From: Lachnospiraceae bacterium
GTDB taxonomy: Bacteria; Bacillota; Clostridia; Lachnospirales; Lachnospiraceae
DNA: 50,757 nt
NCBI GenBank assembly: GCA_017430085.1
Contig: JAFRNR010000047.1
Coordinates: 1 to 50,757, forward strand
Reading direction: 5' to 3'
The notes under the pieces were generated by a model, which was not told where the DNA came from, made no database searches, and saw only the letters and a program-made list of their open reading frames with translations. The translations under genes were made by a program, and so were the position numbers. Positions 43,507 through 50,757 of the stretch are shown here, piece by piece. The first letter of the stretch is position 1. Each line of letters opens with the position of its first letter.

Positions 43507-45297
43507 CTACAGGTCCGCTTCCGTGATTTTGATCCGCTCCAGCCCCGCCAGTTCCTGTGTGATCTGTCTGGCGGTCTGCGCGTCGGGATTGTTCTTGAGT
43601 GCTTTATGCAGCGCCTCTTTGCGCAGGCGCTTTAAGTTGCCGGTCAGGATGTGAGCCCTCTCGGCCGGATCCCGGTCCGGATCCAGGGCCTTGCTGAAGA
43701 CAGCCGCGATCTGGCGCGCCGCCTCCTCGTTCTCCGGATATTCGCTGAGAAGCGCGGCCGGCGTGACCGGGGAGGCTTCTTTTTTGAGCCGCAGGATGTG
43801 GCCCAGAAGTTCCTGCTGCAGCGCGTCCGGCATGTCTTCAGGACGCAGCAGTTCCGCCGCGCGCTCCGGTGAAGCGCCGCTTTCCGCGGCCCACCAGAGC
43901 AGCAGCTGGGCGCCGACCAGGAGGCCGTTGCTGCCTTTGCCGGCGCGGCTTAAGGAGTCGCGGACCAGGTCTTCCGCCTCCGGGACTTCGATCTCCGTTT
44001 CATAGCGCCGGTTCCCCAGCCCGGAGACCAGTTTCCGCAGCGGTTCCTGCGGGATCTGATGGCGTGCGCAGACGGCGGAGAGGTAGTTTTCCCGCTCGAT
44101 GCCGTCCGTGAAGGAGGTCAGTTCCTCCGCCACGCGCCGGTGGAACGCGGTGCGCTCCGCGGGGTTGTTCATGTCGAACTGGCTGCGCCAGACGTCGGAC
44201 TGGAACAGGAAGCCGTTGAGAGCCGCCGCGATGCGGTCCTCGAACGCCGCGCCGCCCTCGTGGACGATGAATTCGTCCGGGTCCTTGTACGGCTTCATAT
44301 CGACGACCCGGGCCTCCACGCCGGCTTCGCGCAGCAGCGGGATGGCGCGCATGGCCGCCTTCACACCCGCGGCGTCGCTGTCATAGCAGAGCATGACCGG
44401 CTTGTTCAGGCGCCTGACGATCGGCCCGTGCTTGTCCGTGAAGGCCGTGCCCAGCGTGGCCGTCGCGCAGTCGAAGCCCGCCTGATGCAGCGCGATCACG
44501 TCCATGTAGCCCTCGCAGAGGATCAGGTACGGCCGCTTGCTGCTGCGGGCGATGTTCAGGCCGTACAGGTTGCGGCCTTTGTCGAAGACAGCGGTCTCCT
44601 GCGTGTTCAGGTATTTGGGTTCGCCGGAGCCCAGCAGGCGCGCACCAAAGCCCAGGACGCGCTTGCGGGAGTCGATGATCGGGAACATCACGCGGTCGCG
44701 GAAATAGTCGTAGCCGCCGCGGTCTTCCTTGAAACGGACCAGACCGGCGTCGCGCATCTCCTCATCGCCGTAGCCTTTTTCTTTGAGGTACCGGTACAGT
44801 CCGTCCCACTCCTTGCCCGCGTAGCCCAGGCCGAACTGCTTCATGGTCTCGGGCTTGAGGCCGCGGCGGACGAAATAGTCCATGCCTTCGCGGCCCGCGG
44901 CGCTGCGGAGCTTATAGTAATAATACAGTGCGGCCTCGCCGTTCATGGTCATCAGCCGGTCGCGACGGGCCTGCTGCTTCTTCTCCGCGCCGGTCATTTC
45001 GCGCTGCGGAAGCGTGACGCCCGCCTGGCGCGCCAGTTCGGTGACCGCTTCGGTGAAGCTCACGTTATCGTAGTTCTGCACGAAGGAGATCACGTCGCCG
45101 CCGGCCTGGCAGCCGAAGCAGTAATACATCTGCCGCGAAGAGGACACGCTGAAAGAAGGGGTCTTTTCGCTGTGGAACGGGCAGCAGGCGAAGTAATTCG
45201 CGCCCTTGCGCTCCAGTTTGATGCGGGACCCCACGACTTTCACGATATCCGTCCGGGTGCGGATCTCGTCAATGATCTCCTTCGGGTAGACAGGCAT
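43507..45297 (-). CDS. dnaG: DNA primase
   Basis: A 596-residue primase that makes RNA primers at the replication fork. The zinc-binding domain uses Cys39, His42, Cys60 and Cys63 ([11 protein letters not shown], then [11 protein letters not shown]). The TOPRIM core shows [15 protein letters not shown] and [10 protein letters not shown]-terminal helicase-binding region follows. It starts 6 bp after dgt. In Clostridia dnaG is usually followed by the main sigma factor gene rpoD; here deoC comes next. Confidence 0.96.
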   Translation of the reverse strand: MPVYPKEIIDEIRTRTDIVKVVGSRIKLERKGANYFACCPFHSEKTPSFSVSSSRQMYYCFGCQAGGDVISFVQNYDNVSFTEAVTELARQAGVTLPQREMTGAEKKQQARRDRLMTMNGEAALYYYYKLRSAAGREGMDYFVRRGLKPETMKQFGLGYAGKEWDGLYRYLKEKGYGDEEMRDAGLVRFKEDRGGYDYFRDRVMFPIIDSRKRVLGFGARLLGSGEPKYLNTQETAVFDKGRNLYGLNIARSSKRPYLILCEGYMDVIALHQAGFDCATATLGTAFTDKHGPIVRRLNKPVMLCYDSDAAGVKAAMRAIPLLREAGVEARVVDMKPYKDPDEFIVHEGGAAFEDRIAAALNGFLFQSDVWRSQFDMNNPAERTAFHRRVAEELTSFTDGIERENYLSAVCARHQIPQEPLRKLVSGLGNRRYETEIEVPEAEDLVRDSLSRAGKGSNGLLVGAQLLLWWAAESGASPERAAELLRPEDMPDALQQELLGHILRLKKEASPVTPAALLSEYPENEEAARQIAAVFSKALDPDRDPAERAHILTGNLKRLRKEALHKALKNNPDAQTARQITQELAGLERIKITEADL

Positions 45298-45303
45298 AAT
45301 TCT

Positions 45304-46311
45304 TTAATATTCCCACGGGCGGGGGAGGAACAGTTCTTTATAACGCTCCATGGCGTATTCGTCGGTCATGCCGGAGATATAGTCGCAGACGGCGCGGCTC
45401 CAGGATTCGCCGCGGATCCAGACCGCTTCCACGTACTCGCGCGGCAGTTCCGTGTCGTGCTCGATGTAGTAGTCGTACAGGCTTTTGAGCAGCAGCTGCG
45501 CCTTGCCTTCTTCAGACTTGGCGATGCTGTTGATGTACAGGTGGTTGAACATGAAGCTGCGCAGGCCGGCCACCGCGTCCTTGACGCGCGGCGTGACGTC
45601 CACCTTGGGCTGGCCGAGGCTGCAGTCGATGATGCCGTGCACCATCGTGTCCAGGCGCTCGCGGACGGAATGGCCCAGCACCGCGGTGTATTCGCGGGGG
45701 AGCATCTCCTCGCTGAGGATGCCGGCGCGCATGGCGTCGTCGATGTCGTGGCTGATGTAGGCGATCTTGTCGCAGAGCTGCACGACCTTGCCCTCCAGGG
45801 TCATCGGCGTGCCGTCCACGCGGTGGTGGTAGATGCCGTCGCGCACCTCCTTCGTCAGGTTCAGGCCGCGGCCGTCCTTCTCCAGGAGTTCCACGACGCG
45901 CAGGCCCTGGTCATAGTGCGAAAAGCCCTCGGGGCAGAGCGCGTTCAGGGCCCGTTCGCCCGCGTGGCCGAAGGGGGTGTGGCCCAGGTCGTGGGCCAGC
46001 GCGATGGCTTCGGTCAGGTCCTCGTTGAGCCGCAGCGCGCGCGCCACGGTGCGGGAGATCTGCTGGACCTCCAGCGTGTGGGTCAGGCGGGTGCGGTAAT
46101 GCGCCCCGGCCGGGGCCAGGAAGACCTGGGTCTTGTTTTTCAGCCGCCGGAACGCCTTGCTGTGCAGGACGCGGTCGCGGTCCCGCTGGTAGCAGGTGCG
46201 GATCGGGCAGGGGTCGTCCGGGAAGTCCCGGCCGAGGCTGTTCACGCTCAGCGACGCATAGGGGCTGAGCATCTGGCGCTCCAGCGCCTCTGTCTGTTCC
46301 CGTATCGTCAT
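45304..46311 (-). CDS. dgt: Deoxyguanosinetriphosphate triphosphohydrolase (HD-domain dNTPase)
   Basis: A 335-residue HD-superfamily enzyme that removes triphosphate from dGTP and related dNTPs. The motif set is HSKAFRRLKNKTQVF, RTRLTHTLEV (His78) and AHDLGHTPFGHAGE (His107-Asp108). AAGGGTG sits ahead of the ATG, inside the end of the upstream gene. Position directly upstream of dnaG is the standard Firmicutes order. Confidence 0.94.
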   Translation of the reverse strand: MTIREQTEALERQMLSPYASLSVNSLGRDFPDDPCPIRTCYQRDRDRVLHSKAFRRLKNKTQVFLAPAGAHYRTRLTHTLEVQQISRTVARALRLNEDLTEAIALAHDLGHTPFGHAGERALNALCPEGFSHYDQGLRVVELLEKDGRGLNLTKEVRDGIYHHRVDGTPMTLEGKVVQLCDKIAYISHDIDDAMRAGILSEEMLPREYTAVLGHSVRERLDTMVHGIIDCSLGQPKVDVTPRVKDAVAGLRSFMFNHLYINSIAKSEEGKAQLLLKSLYDYYIEHDTELPREYVEAVWIRGESWSRAVCDYISGMTDEYAMERYKELFLPRPWEY

Positions 46312-46316
46312 CCGGT

Positions 46317-47216
46317 TTACACCCTTTCATCCAGGAAATGCAGGACGTCGCGCAGGGCGTCCTCTTTCTTGAGGCCGTTCAGGATCTCGTGCAGGTCGTC
46401 GCGGTAAAAGATCACGTCCACGTCCTTGAAATCCTTGGCCTTGTACTTGTTGTAGACCTTCAGGACGCCCTTGGAATTGTCGCCCACGGGGTCCTTCATG
46501 CCTGCGATCAGCAGGATGGGCAGGTCGCGCGGGACCTGGTTCAGGTCCTTGCCGAGTGACAGTTCTTCCATCAGTTTGAAGAAGTCTTTGTAAGCGCCTA
46601 CGGTGAACGGGCGGCCGCAGAGCGGGTCGTTCTTGTAATCTTCCACGACCCGCGGGTCGGAGCAGAGCCAGGCTTCCAGCGGCGCGTTGCCCAGCGCGGT
46701 GGTCTCCACGGTCTTGCTGCGGTAGTGGTCGCCTTTGGTCTTGCTCAGCGTCTGCGCTAAGCGCTTGCCCGCGTGGACCATCATGTACGGCTTGGAGCCT
46801 GTGCCGCTCAGGATCAGGCCGGACAGGACGTGGGGGTACAGGGTGATGAAGCGGCGGGCGAAGAAGGAGCCCATGCTGTGGCCCAGCATGAAGATGGGCT
46901 TGCCCGGGTACTTTTCCTCCGCCAGGCGGGTCACCGTGCGCATGTCCTTCAGCACGCAGTGATGGCCTTTTTCCGACGCGAAATAGCCGTTCTGGTCGTC
47001 GTCCGTGACGGACGCGCCGTGGCCCAGGTGGTCGTGGCCGACCGCCGCGTAGCCGTTCTCGTTCAGGAACCGCGCCACGTGGTCGTAGCGGCCGATATGC
47101 TCTTCCATGCCGTGGACCAGCTGGACGACGGCCTTCGGCTCGCCTTCCGGGATCCACCAGAAGCCGTGGATGGTGGTTTTTTTATCAGATGAGGGGAATG
47201 TGAATTCCTGACGCAT
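46317..47216 (-). CDS. Alpha/beta hydrolase, monoacylglycerol-lipase-like
   Basis: A 299-residue serine hydrolase of the Hydrolase_4 group (lysophospholipase or monoglyceride lipase). The elbow is GHSMGS with Ser114, the oxyanion loop HGMEEH (35-40), and a C-terminal DDLHEIL gives the catalytic His. AAAGGAGGT precedes the ATG. It lies in the operon between rdgB and dgt with gaps of 15 and 5 bp. Substrate not determined. Confidence 0.9.
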   Translation of the reverse strand: MRQEFTFPSSDKKTTIHGFWWIPEGEPKAVVQLVHGMEEHIGRYDHVARFLNENGYAAVGHDHLGHGASVTDDDQNGYFASEKGHHCVLKDMRTVTRLAEEKYPGKPIFMLGHSMGSFFARRFITLYPHVLSGLILSGTGSKPYMMVHAGKRLAQTLSKTKGDHYRSKTVETTALGNAPLEAWLCSDPRVVEDYKNDPLCGRPFTVGAYKDFFKLMEELSLGKDLNQVPRDLPILLIAGMKDPVGDNSKGVLKVYNKYKAKDFKDVDVIFYRDDLHEILNGLKKEDALRDVLHFLDERV

Positions 47217-47231
47217 AAATACCTCCTTTCG

Positions 47232-47843
47232 TCAGTTCCGGGACCATTTGACGATCTCGGGGAGGATCGCCCGCAGGGCTCTTCCCCGGTGACTGATGAT
47301 ATTTTTATCCGCGGCGGACAGTTCCGCCATGGTACAGTTCTTTTCGGGCAGGAAAAAGATGGGGTCGTAGCCGAAGCCGCCGCCTCCGGCGGGCTCGTAC
47401 GCGATGCGGCCCTCCACTTTTCCGTGGGCCGTCTTCCGGACCGGACGGCCTTTTTTGTCCGGGCGGACGAAGGCCATGACGCATTCGAACGCGGCGCCGC
47501 GGCCCTTTTCCGGCACGCGGGCGAGCAGGTCGATGATGGCCTGGTTCTTGACGGAATAGGGGATGCCTTCCCCCATGTAGCGGGCGGAATAGACGCCGGG
47601 GGCGCCGCCCATTGCCTCGACGGTGAGGCCGGAATCGTCCGCCAGCACGGCGCGGCCGGTCGCTTTGAACACGGTCAGCGCCTTGATGAGCGCGTTTTCC
47701 TCGAAAGTTTCGCCGTTTTCGGCGATCTCCTCCGTCCAGCCGGCGTCAGAGAGGCTCAGGACTTCCACGGGTTCGCCGGCCAGGAGCTGGCGGATCTCGC
47801 GGACTTTATTGGGATTGTGAGTGGCCAGGATGAGTTGTTTCAT
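47232..47843 (-). CDS. rdgB: XTP/dITP diphosphatase (HAM1/RdgB family)
   Basis: A 203-residue housecleaning enzyme that hydrolyses ITP, dITP and XTP to monophosphates. The start KQLILATHNPNKVREI, the LADDSGLTVEAMGGAPGVYSARY block and the terminal SHRGRAL are diagnostic. The frame opens at 47885, but GGAGG just ahead of the ATG at 47843 sets the start. Part of the long operon. Confidence 0.95.
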   Translation of the reverse strand: MKQLILATHNPNKVREIRQLLAGEPVEVLSLSDAGWTEEIAENGETFEENALIKALTVFKATGRAVLADDSGLTVEAMGGAPGVYSARYMGEGIPYSVKNQAIIDLLARVPEKGRGAAFECVMAFVRPDKKGRPVRKTAHGKVEGRIAYEPAGGGGFGYDPIFFLPEKNCTMAELSAADKNIISHRGRALRAILPEIVKWSRN

Positions 47844-47875
47844 GGGGTTCACCTCCGGCAGGGCCGTTTCCGGGC

Positions 47876-47894
47876 GGGCGGCCAATGACCGCCC
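47876..47894. repeat. GGGCGGCC palindrome overlapping a gene end
   Basis: A 19-bp short-form unit between rdgB and the methyltransferase gene. Its conserved GTAGGGG flank supplies the TAG stop codon of the methyltransferase on the minus strand. Confidence 0.75.
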
Positions 47895-49040
47895 CTACGC
47901 GCGGCCGTTCACCGGCGGGCGGGGGCCGCGGAATTCATAAAAGTAGGTCTTCATCATCCCGTTGTAGATCTTGCGGTTTTTGTCGGCTTTGCGGCCGAAG
48001 GCCTGCTCGATCCCCTCGTAGGACGTGATGACGTAGGCGGACCAGGAGTCCAGGGCGGCGAATCGCTCGCCGAGGGTCCTGTAGAGGGCGGGAAGCGCTT
48101 CCCTGTCCTCCAGCCGCTCGCCGTACGGCGGGTTGGTCAGGAGGAAGCCGTATTTCTTACTGTGACTTAAGTTTTTGACGTCGCGGACCTGGAAATGGAT
48201 CATGTCCTCGACGCCGGCCAGGCGGGCGTTTTCCCGCGCAGCCTTGATGACGGCTTCGTCCAGGTCGTAGGCCTGGATGTCCGGGCGGACGGTGCGGTCG
48301 ATGCGCGCCGCCAGGTCTTCGCGCCACTCCTTCCAGAGCGATTCCGGGAAGAGGTGCGGCCACTGCTCCGCCGTGAAGCTGCGCTGCAGGCCGGGCGCCA
48401 TGCCCGCGGCTTTCATGGCCGCTTCGATGGCAAACGTCCCGCTCCCGCAGAACGGGTCCACCAGGATGCGGTCCGCGCGCCAGGGGGTCAGGTCCAGCAG
48501 CGCCGCGGCCAGCGTTTCCGTGATGGGGGCCTTGCTGACCAGTTTCCGGTACCCGCGCTTGTGCAGCGAATCCCCGGACAGGTCCAGCCCGACGGTGACC
48601 CGGTCCTTCAGCAGTCCCACCCGGACGGGGAAGGACGCGCCGGTCTCCGGGAACACCGTCAGATGGTAGGCGCTCTTCATGCGCTCCACCATGGCCTTTT
48701 TCATGACGGACTGGATGTCCGACGGGCTGAACAGCTTGCTTTTGATCGAACTGGCCTTGGCCACCCAGAAGCGCGCGTCCCGGGGCAGGTACCGCTCCCA
48801 GGGGATTGCTTTGGTGGTTTCGAACAGTTCGTCGTAGGTCTCGGCCGTGAATTCGCCTGCAATCAGGAGCACGCGTTCCGCGGTGCGCAGGCACAGATCG
48901 GCCAGCACGCCGGCTTCCGCGTCTCCCCGGAAGAAGACGCGGCCGTCCTCCACCCGGGTGGGTTCGTACCCGAGGTCCAGGATCTCCCGCTTGCAGACCG
49001 CTTCCAGCCCGAAATGGCAGGGCGCTGCGTAATCAAACAT
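47895..49040 (-). CDS. RlmL/YpsC-type rRNA guanine-N2 methyltransferase
   Basis: A 381-residue SAM-dependent RNA methylase with an N-terminal ferredoxin-like/THUMP region (about 1-155) and a C-terminal Rossmann domain. Motif I is Asp195-PFCGSGT and the catalytic motif IV is Asn303-PPY. It matches the N-terminal half of E. coli RlmKL, which makes m2G2445 in 23S rRNA. GGGGGAG precedes the ATG. Its stop codon is provided by a palindromic repeat, so the last residues (NGRA) may not be ancestral. Confidence 0.92.
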   Translation of the reverse strand: MFDYAAPCHFGLEAVCKREILDLGYEPTRVEDGRVFFRGDAEAGVLADLCLRTAERVLLIAGEFTAETYDELFETTKAIPWERYLPRDARFWVAKASSIKSKLFSPSDIQSVMKKAMVERMKSAYHLTVFPETGASFPVRVGLLKDRVTVGLDLSGDSLHKRGYRKLVSKAPITETLAAALLDLTPWRADRILVDPFCGSGTFAIEAAMKAAGMAPGLQRSFTAEQWPHLFPESLWKEWREDLAARIDRTVRPDIQAYDLDEAVIKAARENARLAGVEDMIHFQVRDVKNLSHSKKYGFLLTNPPYGERLEDREALPALYRTLGERFAALDSWSAYVITSYEGIEQAFGRKADKNRKIYNGMMKTYFYEFRGPRPPVNGRA

Positions 49041-49052
49041 AGGTCTCCCCCG

Positions 49053-49517
49053 TCAGTTTCCGGCCAGCTCCTGCATCAGCGCCTTCAGGGCGCCGGCCAC
49101 TTCGGAATAATTCTTCGGCCATTTCATGTAGCCGCGCGCGTAGATCTCCTGCCCCTCCGCCATTTTCACGGAAAGGCTGAAGGAGCGGCCGTCCAGCACG
49201 CCCTTGTTGTTTTTGTCGAAACCGTTCCAGCTGCCCACGTCGTACTGCTTGAACAGTTCCTCGATGGCGAGCACCTTTTCGGGCGCCAGCCGCACGGTCT
49301 TCGCGGACTCGTCCGGTTCGTTCACCGGTTTGACCGTGGCCGTGTAAGTCCCGTTCTTCCAGACGATCTCCAGGCGGCCTGTGCCGTAACGGGACATGTT
49401 GTCCGTAAAGCTGTAAGACAGCGATTCCAGCGTGGTGATGCGGGCTTTTTTCCCGCAGCCGGTGAAAAATAGGCACATAAGCAGAGCTCCGAGGGTCAGG
49501 CAGGCAGTCCGTTTCAT
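49053..49517 (-). CDS. Small lipoprotein of unknown function
   Basis: A 154-residue exported protein; the lipobox FTGC (Cys21) follows a hydrophobic segment. The rest is strand-rich with a WKNGTYTATVKP segment and a C-terminal helix; no family recognised. The frame extends upstream to 49922 inside the phosphofructokinase gene, which is a shadow. The ribosome site is weak. It lies 17 bp after pfp and 12 bp before the rRNA methylase. Confidence 0.8.
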   Translation of the reverse strand: MKRTACLTLGALLMCLFFTGCGKKARITTLESLSYSFTDNMSRYGTGRLEIVWKNGTYTATVKPVNEPDESAKTVRLAPEKVLAIEELFKQYDVGSWNGFDKNNKGVLDGRSFSLSVKMAEGQEIYARGYMKWPKNYSEVAGALKALMQELAGN

Positions 49518-49534
49518 GGTTTCAGCGGTCTTGC

Positions 49535-50757
49535 TTATTTCAGCACCAGGTGCTTGGGCAGGCCGTTTTCGATGACCGGCTGGCTCTCGCCCTGGATCAG
49601 GGGCAGCGCGTAGCGGATGAAGTCGTCGCTGATCTGGCTGCCGTCTTCGGTGATCCATTCCAGGGGCACCAGGCGCTCCACGTTGGAGATGTTGTGGACG
49701 TCGGCCAGGCCGATCTCGCACACGTAGGGGTTCTCGTTGGCGCGCAGCAGCGTGGCCATCAGGCCGGTCTTGCCGGACAGGGCCGCTTCCGCCGCCTTGT
49801 CGCCGGACTGGAACGCCTCGTTCACGTCCGTCTGGGACGCGAAGTGCGCCGCGCAGCGCTGCAGCGTGGAGAATTCGATGGCGCGGGTCTTGCAGCCGAA
49901 TTCGGTCTCGCAGTAGTTGCACAGGTACGTGGCCGTGCCGCCCATCTGCTTGTGGCCGAACGCGTCCACGAGTTTCTCGGTGGAGACGTATTCGCAGATG
50001 AAGGTGCCGTCCTTGTCGTGGATGCCTTCGGAGACCGCGATCATCAGGTTGTTCTTGACGTCCAGGAGGTCGTCGATCTTCTTGCGGAAGGCGGCCAGGT
50101 CGAACGGGACTTCGGGCAGGTAGATCAGGTCCGGGCCGTCGCAGTCGTCGCCGCGGGACAGTGCGGTGGCGGCGGTCAGCCAGCCGGCGTTGCGGCCCAT
50201 GATCTCCATGATGTAGATGGTCTTGTTGGTGCTGTACACCACTTCGTCGCGGATGGCTTCCTTGGTCATCGCGGCGATGAATTTGGCGGCGCTGCCGTAG
50301 CCGGGCGTGTGGTCCACTTCGGCCAGGTCGTTGTCGATGGTCTTGGGCGCGCCCACGAAGCAGATGTCGGAGCCGATGGACAGGCCGTAATCGGTCAGCT
50401 TGCGGATCGTATCCATGGAATCGTTGCCGCCGATATAGATGAACGCTTTGATCTCATACTTGTTCAGCAGGTCGAAGATCTTTTCGAACACCGCGGGAGC
50501 CTTTTCCGGATCCGGGAGTTTGAAGCGGCAGGAGCCCAGGAAGGAGGCCGGGGTCTTCCGCAGCAGCTTCACCAGTTCATTGCTGCCCAGCACCGTGTCC
50601 AGATCCACCAGGGATTCCTGCAGAAAGCCCTGGATGCCGTTGCGCATGCCGTACACCTTGTCCGCGCCCATGGCCTTGGCCCGGCAGTATACGCCGGCCA
50701 GCGAGCTGTTGATCACCGACGAAGGTCCGCCGGACTGCCCTACGATTACGTTCTTCA
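49535..50757 (-). CDS. pfp: Phosphofructokinase, pyrophosphate-dependent type (first base missing)
   Basis: About 407 residues phosphorylating fructose 6-phosphate. The window ends one base short of the start: the edge reads TG-AAG-AAC-GTA, giving MKNVIVGQSGGPSSVIN with the A outside. IGGNDSMDT has Asn-Asp where ATP enzymes have Asp-Gly, and PKTIDNDL has Lys for the ATP-type Gly; both changes mark PPi as phosphoryl donor. PPi use makes the step reversible and saves ATP, common in anaerobes. It is the first visible gene of the long minus-strand operon. Confidence 0.92.
   Translation of the reverse strand, partial: KNVIVGQSGGPSSVINSSLAGVYCRAKAMGADKVYGMRNGIQGFLQESLVDLDTVLGSNELVKLLRKTPASFLGSCRFKLPDPEKAPAVFEKIFDLLNKYEIKAFIYIGGNDSMDTIRKLTDYGLSIGSDICFVGAPKTIDNDLAEVDHTPGYGSAAKFIAAMTKEAIRDEVVYSTNKTIYIMEIMGRNAGWLTAATALSRGDDCDGPDLIYLPEVPFDLAAFRKKIDDLLDVKNNLMIAVSEGIHDKDGTFICEYVSTEKLVDAFGHKQMGGTATYLCNYCETEFGCKTRAIEFSTLQRCAAHFASQTDVNEAFQSGDKAAEAALSGKTGLMATLLRANENPYVCEIGLADVHNISNVERLVPLEWITEDGSQISDDFIRYALPLIQGESQPVIENGLPKHLVLK

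Noticed and set aside
44059-46407. 782-codon plus-strand open frame opposite dnaG and dgt
   Set aside because: It is antisense to two certain genes, has low-complexity Ala/Val/Arg/His content, and reflects high GC at third positions of the real genes.
49033-49476. Minus-strand frame overlapping the small lipoprotein
   Set aside because: The other frame carries a lipoprotein signal peptide and lipobox; this one is an Arg/Gly-rich shadow.

Overview
The window looks like the chromosome of a high-GC, Gram-positive anaerobe of the class Clostridia, probably Lachnospiraceae or a close relative from a gut or rumen (inference). Supporting signs are a sortase-anchored thioester adhesin, a CIRCE-controlled groESL operon, strong AGGAGG ribosome sites, lipoproteins with classical lipoboxes, a pyrophosphate-type phosphofructokinase, and a dgt-dnaG pair. 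No tRNA, rRNA, integrase, transposase or CRISPR array was recognised.

Layout. 0-3.3 kb: 3' part of a large cell-wall adhesin. 3.5-5.3 kb: MATE exporter and MazG-like pyrophosphohydrolase. 5.3-9.9 kb: an AT-rich island that interrupts the GC-rich backbone, with a TPR/Cys-cluster protein, an EcoRI-family endonuclease, a D12-class adenine methyltransferase and a possible 41-aa ORF; a GC-rich relict C-terminus and a 9-bp tandem repeat mark its left edge. 10.1-12.1 kb: groES-groEL. 12.1-12.4 kb: a composite repeat island. 12.4-15.8 kb: pxpABC 5-oxoprolinase plus a DUF1445 protein. 15.8-18.9 kb (minus): aldehyde dehydrogenase, YjjG-like phosphatase, LysR regulator. 19.0-23.3 kb (plus): aminotransferase, FAH-family enzyme, atypical SDR, D-2-hydroxyacid dehydrogenase. 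23.3-26.6 kb: a second LysR regulator divergent from a family III CoA transferase and an HMG-CoA-lyase-type enzyme, ending in a broken copy of the 2-hydroxyacid dehydrogenase. 26.8-30.7 kb: flavodoxin, YgjP-like metallopeptidase, SNF2 helicase, small unknown protein. 30.8-34.9 kb: secreted type I pullulanase and ClC channel. 35.0-37.3 kb: a MATE transporter fused to a GHKL ATPase domain, and a small membrane protein. 37.3-39.7 kb: DUF2974 hydrolase and pyrimidine nucleoside phosphorylase. 39.9-42.2 kb: LysR regulator and a divergent lipoprotein. 42.4-50.8 kb: one long minus-strand operon, pfp - lipoprotein - rRNA methylase - rdgB - alpha/beta hydrolase - dgt - dnaG - deoC - cdd.

How the genes work together. 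cdd, deoC and pdp form a pyrimidine nucleoside salvage set; dgt, rdgB and the MazG-like protein clean up nucleotide pools. The pxp operon recycles 5-oxoproline to glutamate. Two LysR-linked clusters look catabolic for organic acids whose identity cannot be read from sequence; the CoA transferase/lyase pair fits activation and cleavage of a 3-hydroxy-3-methylglutarate-like acid. Pullulanase and the adhesin point to life on starch-like glucans or host surfaces.

The most striking non-coding signal is a family of at least 16 short oriented palindromes at gene ends, with compensatory changes in the stem, sometimes beside a second hairpin family with a GGGGACGGTTC core. The most striking coding signals are the EcoRI-like restriction island with its TPR/Cys neighbour, and the MATE-GHKL fusion. 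No single feature can be declared a new system from sequence alone.
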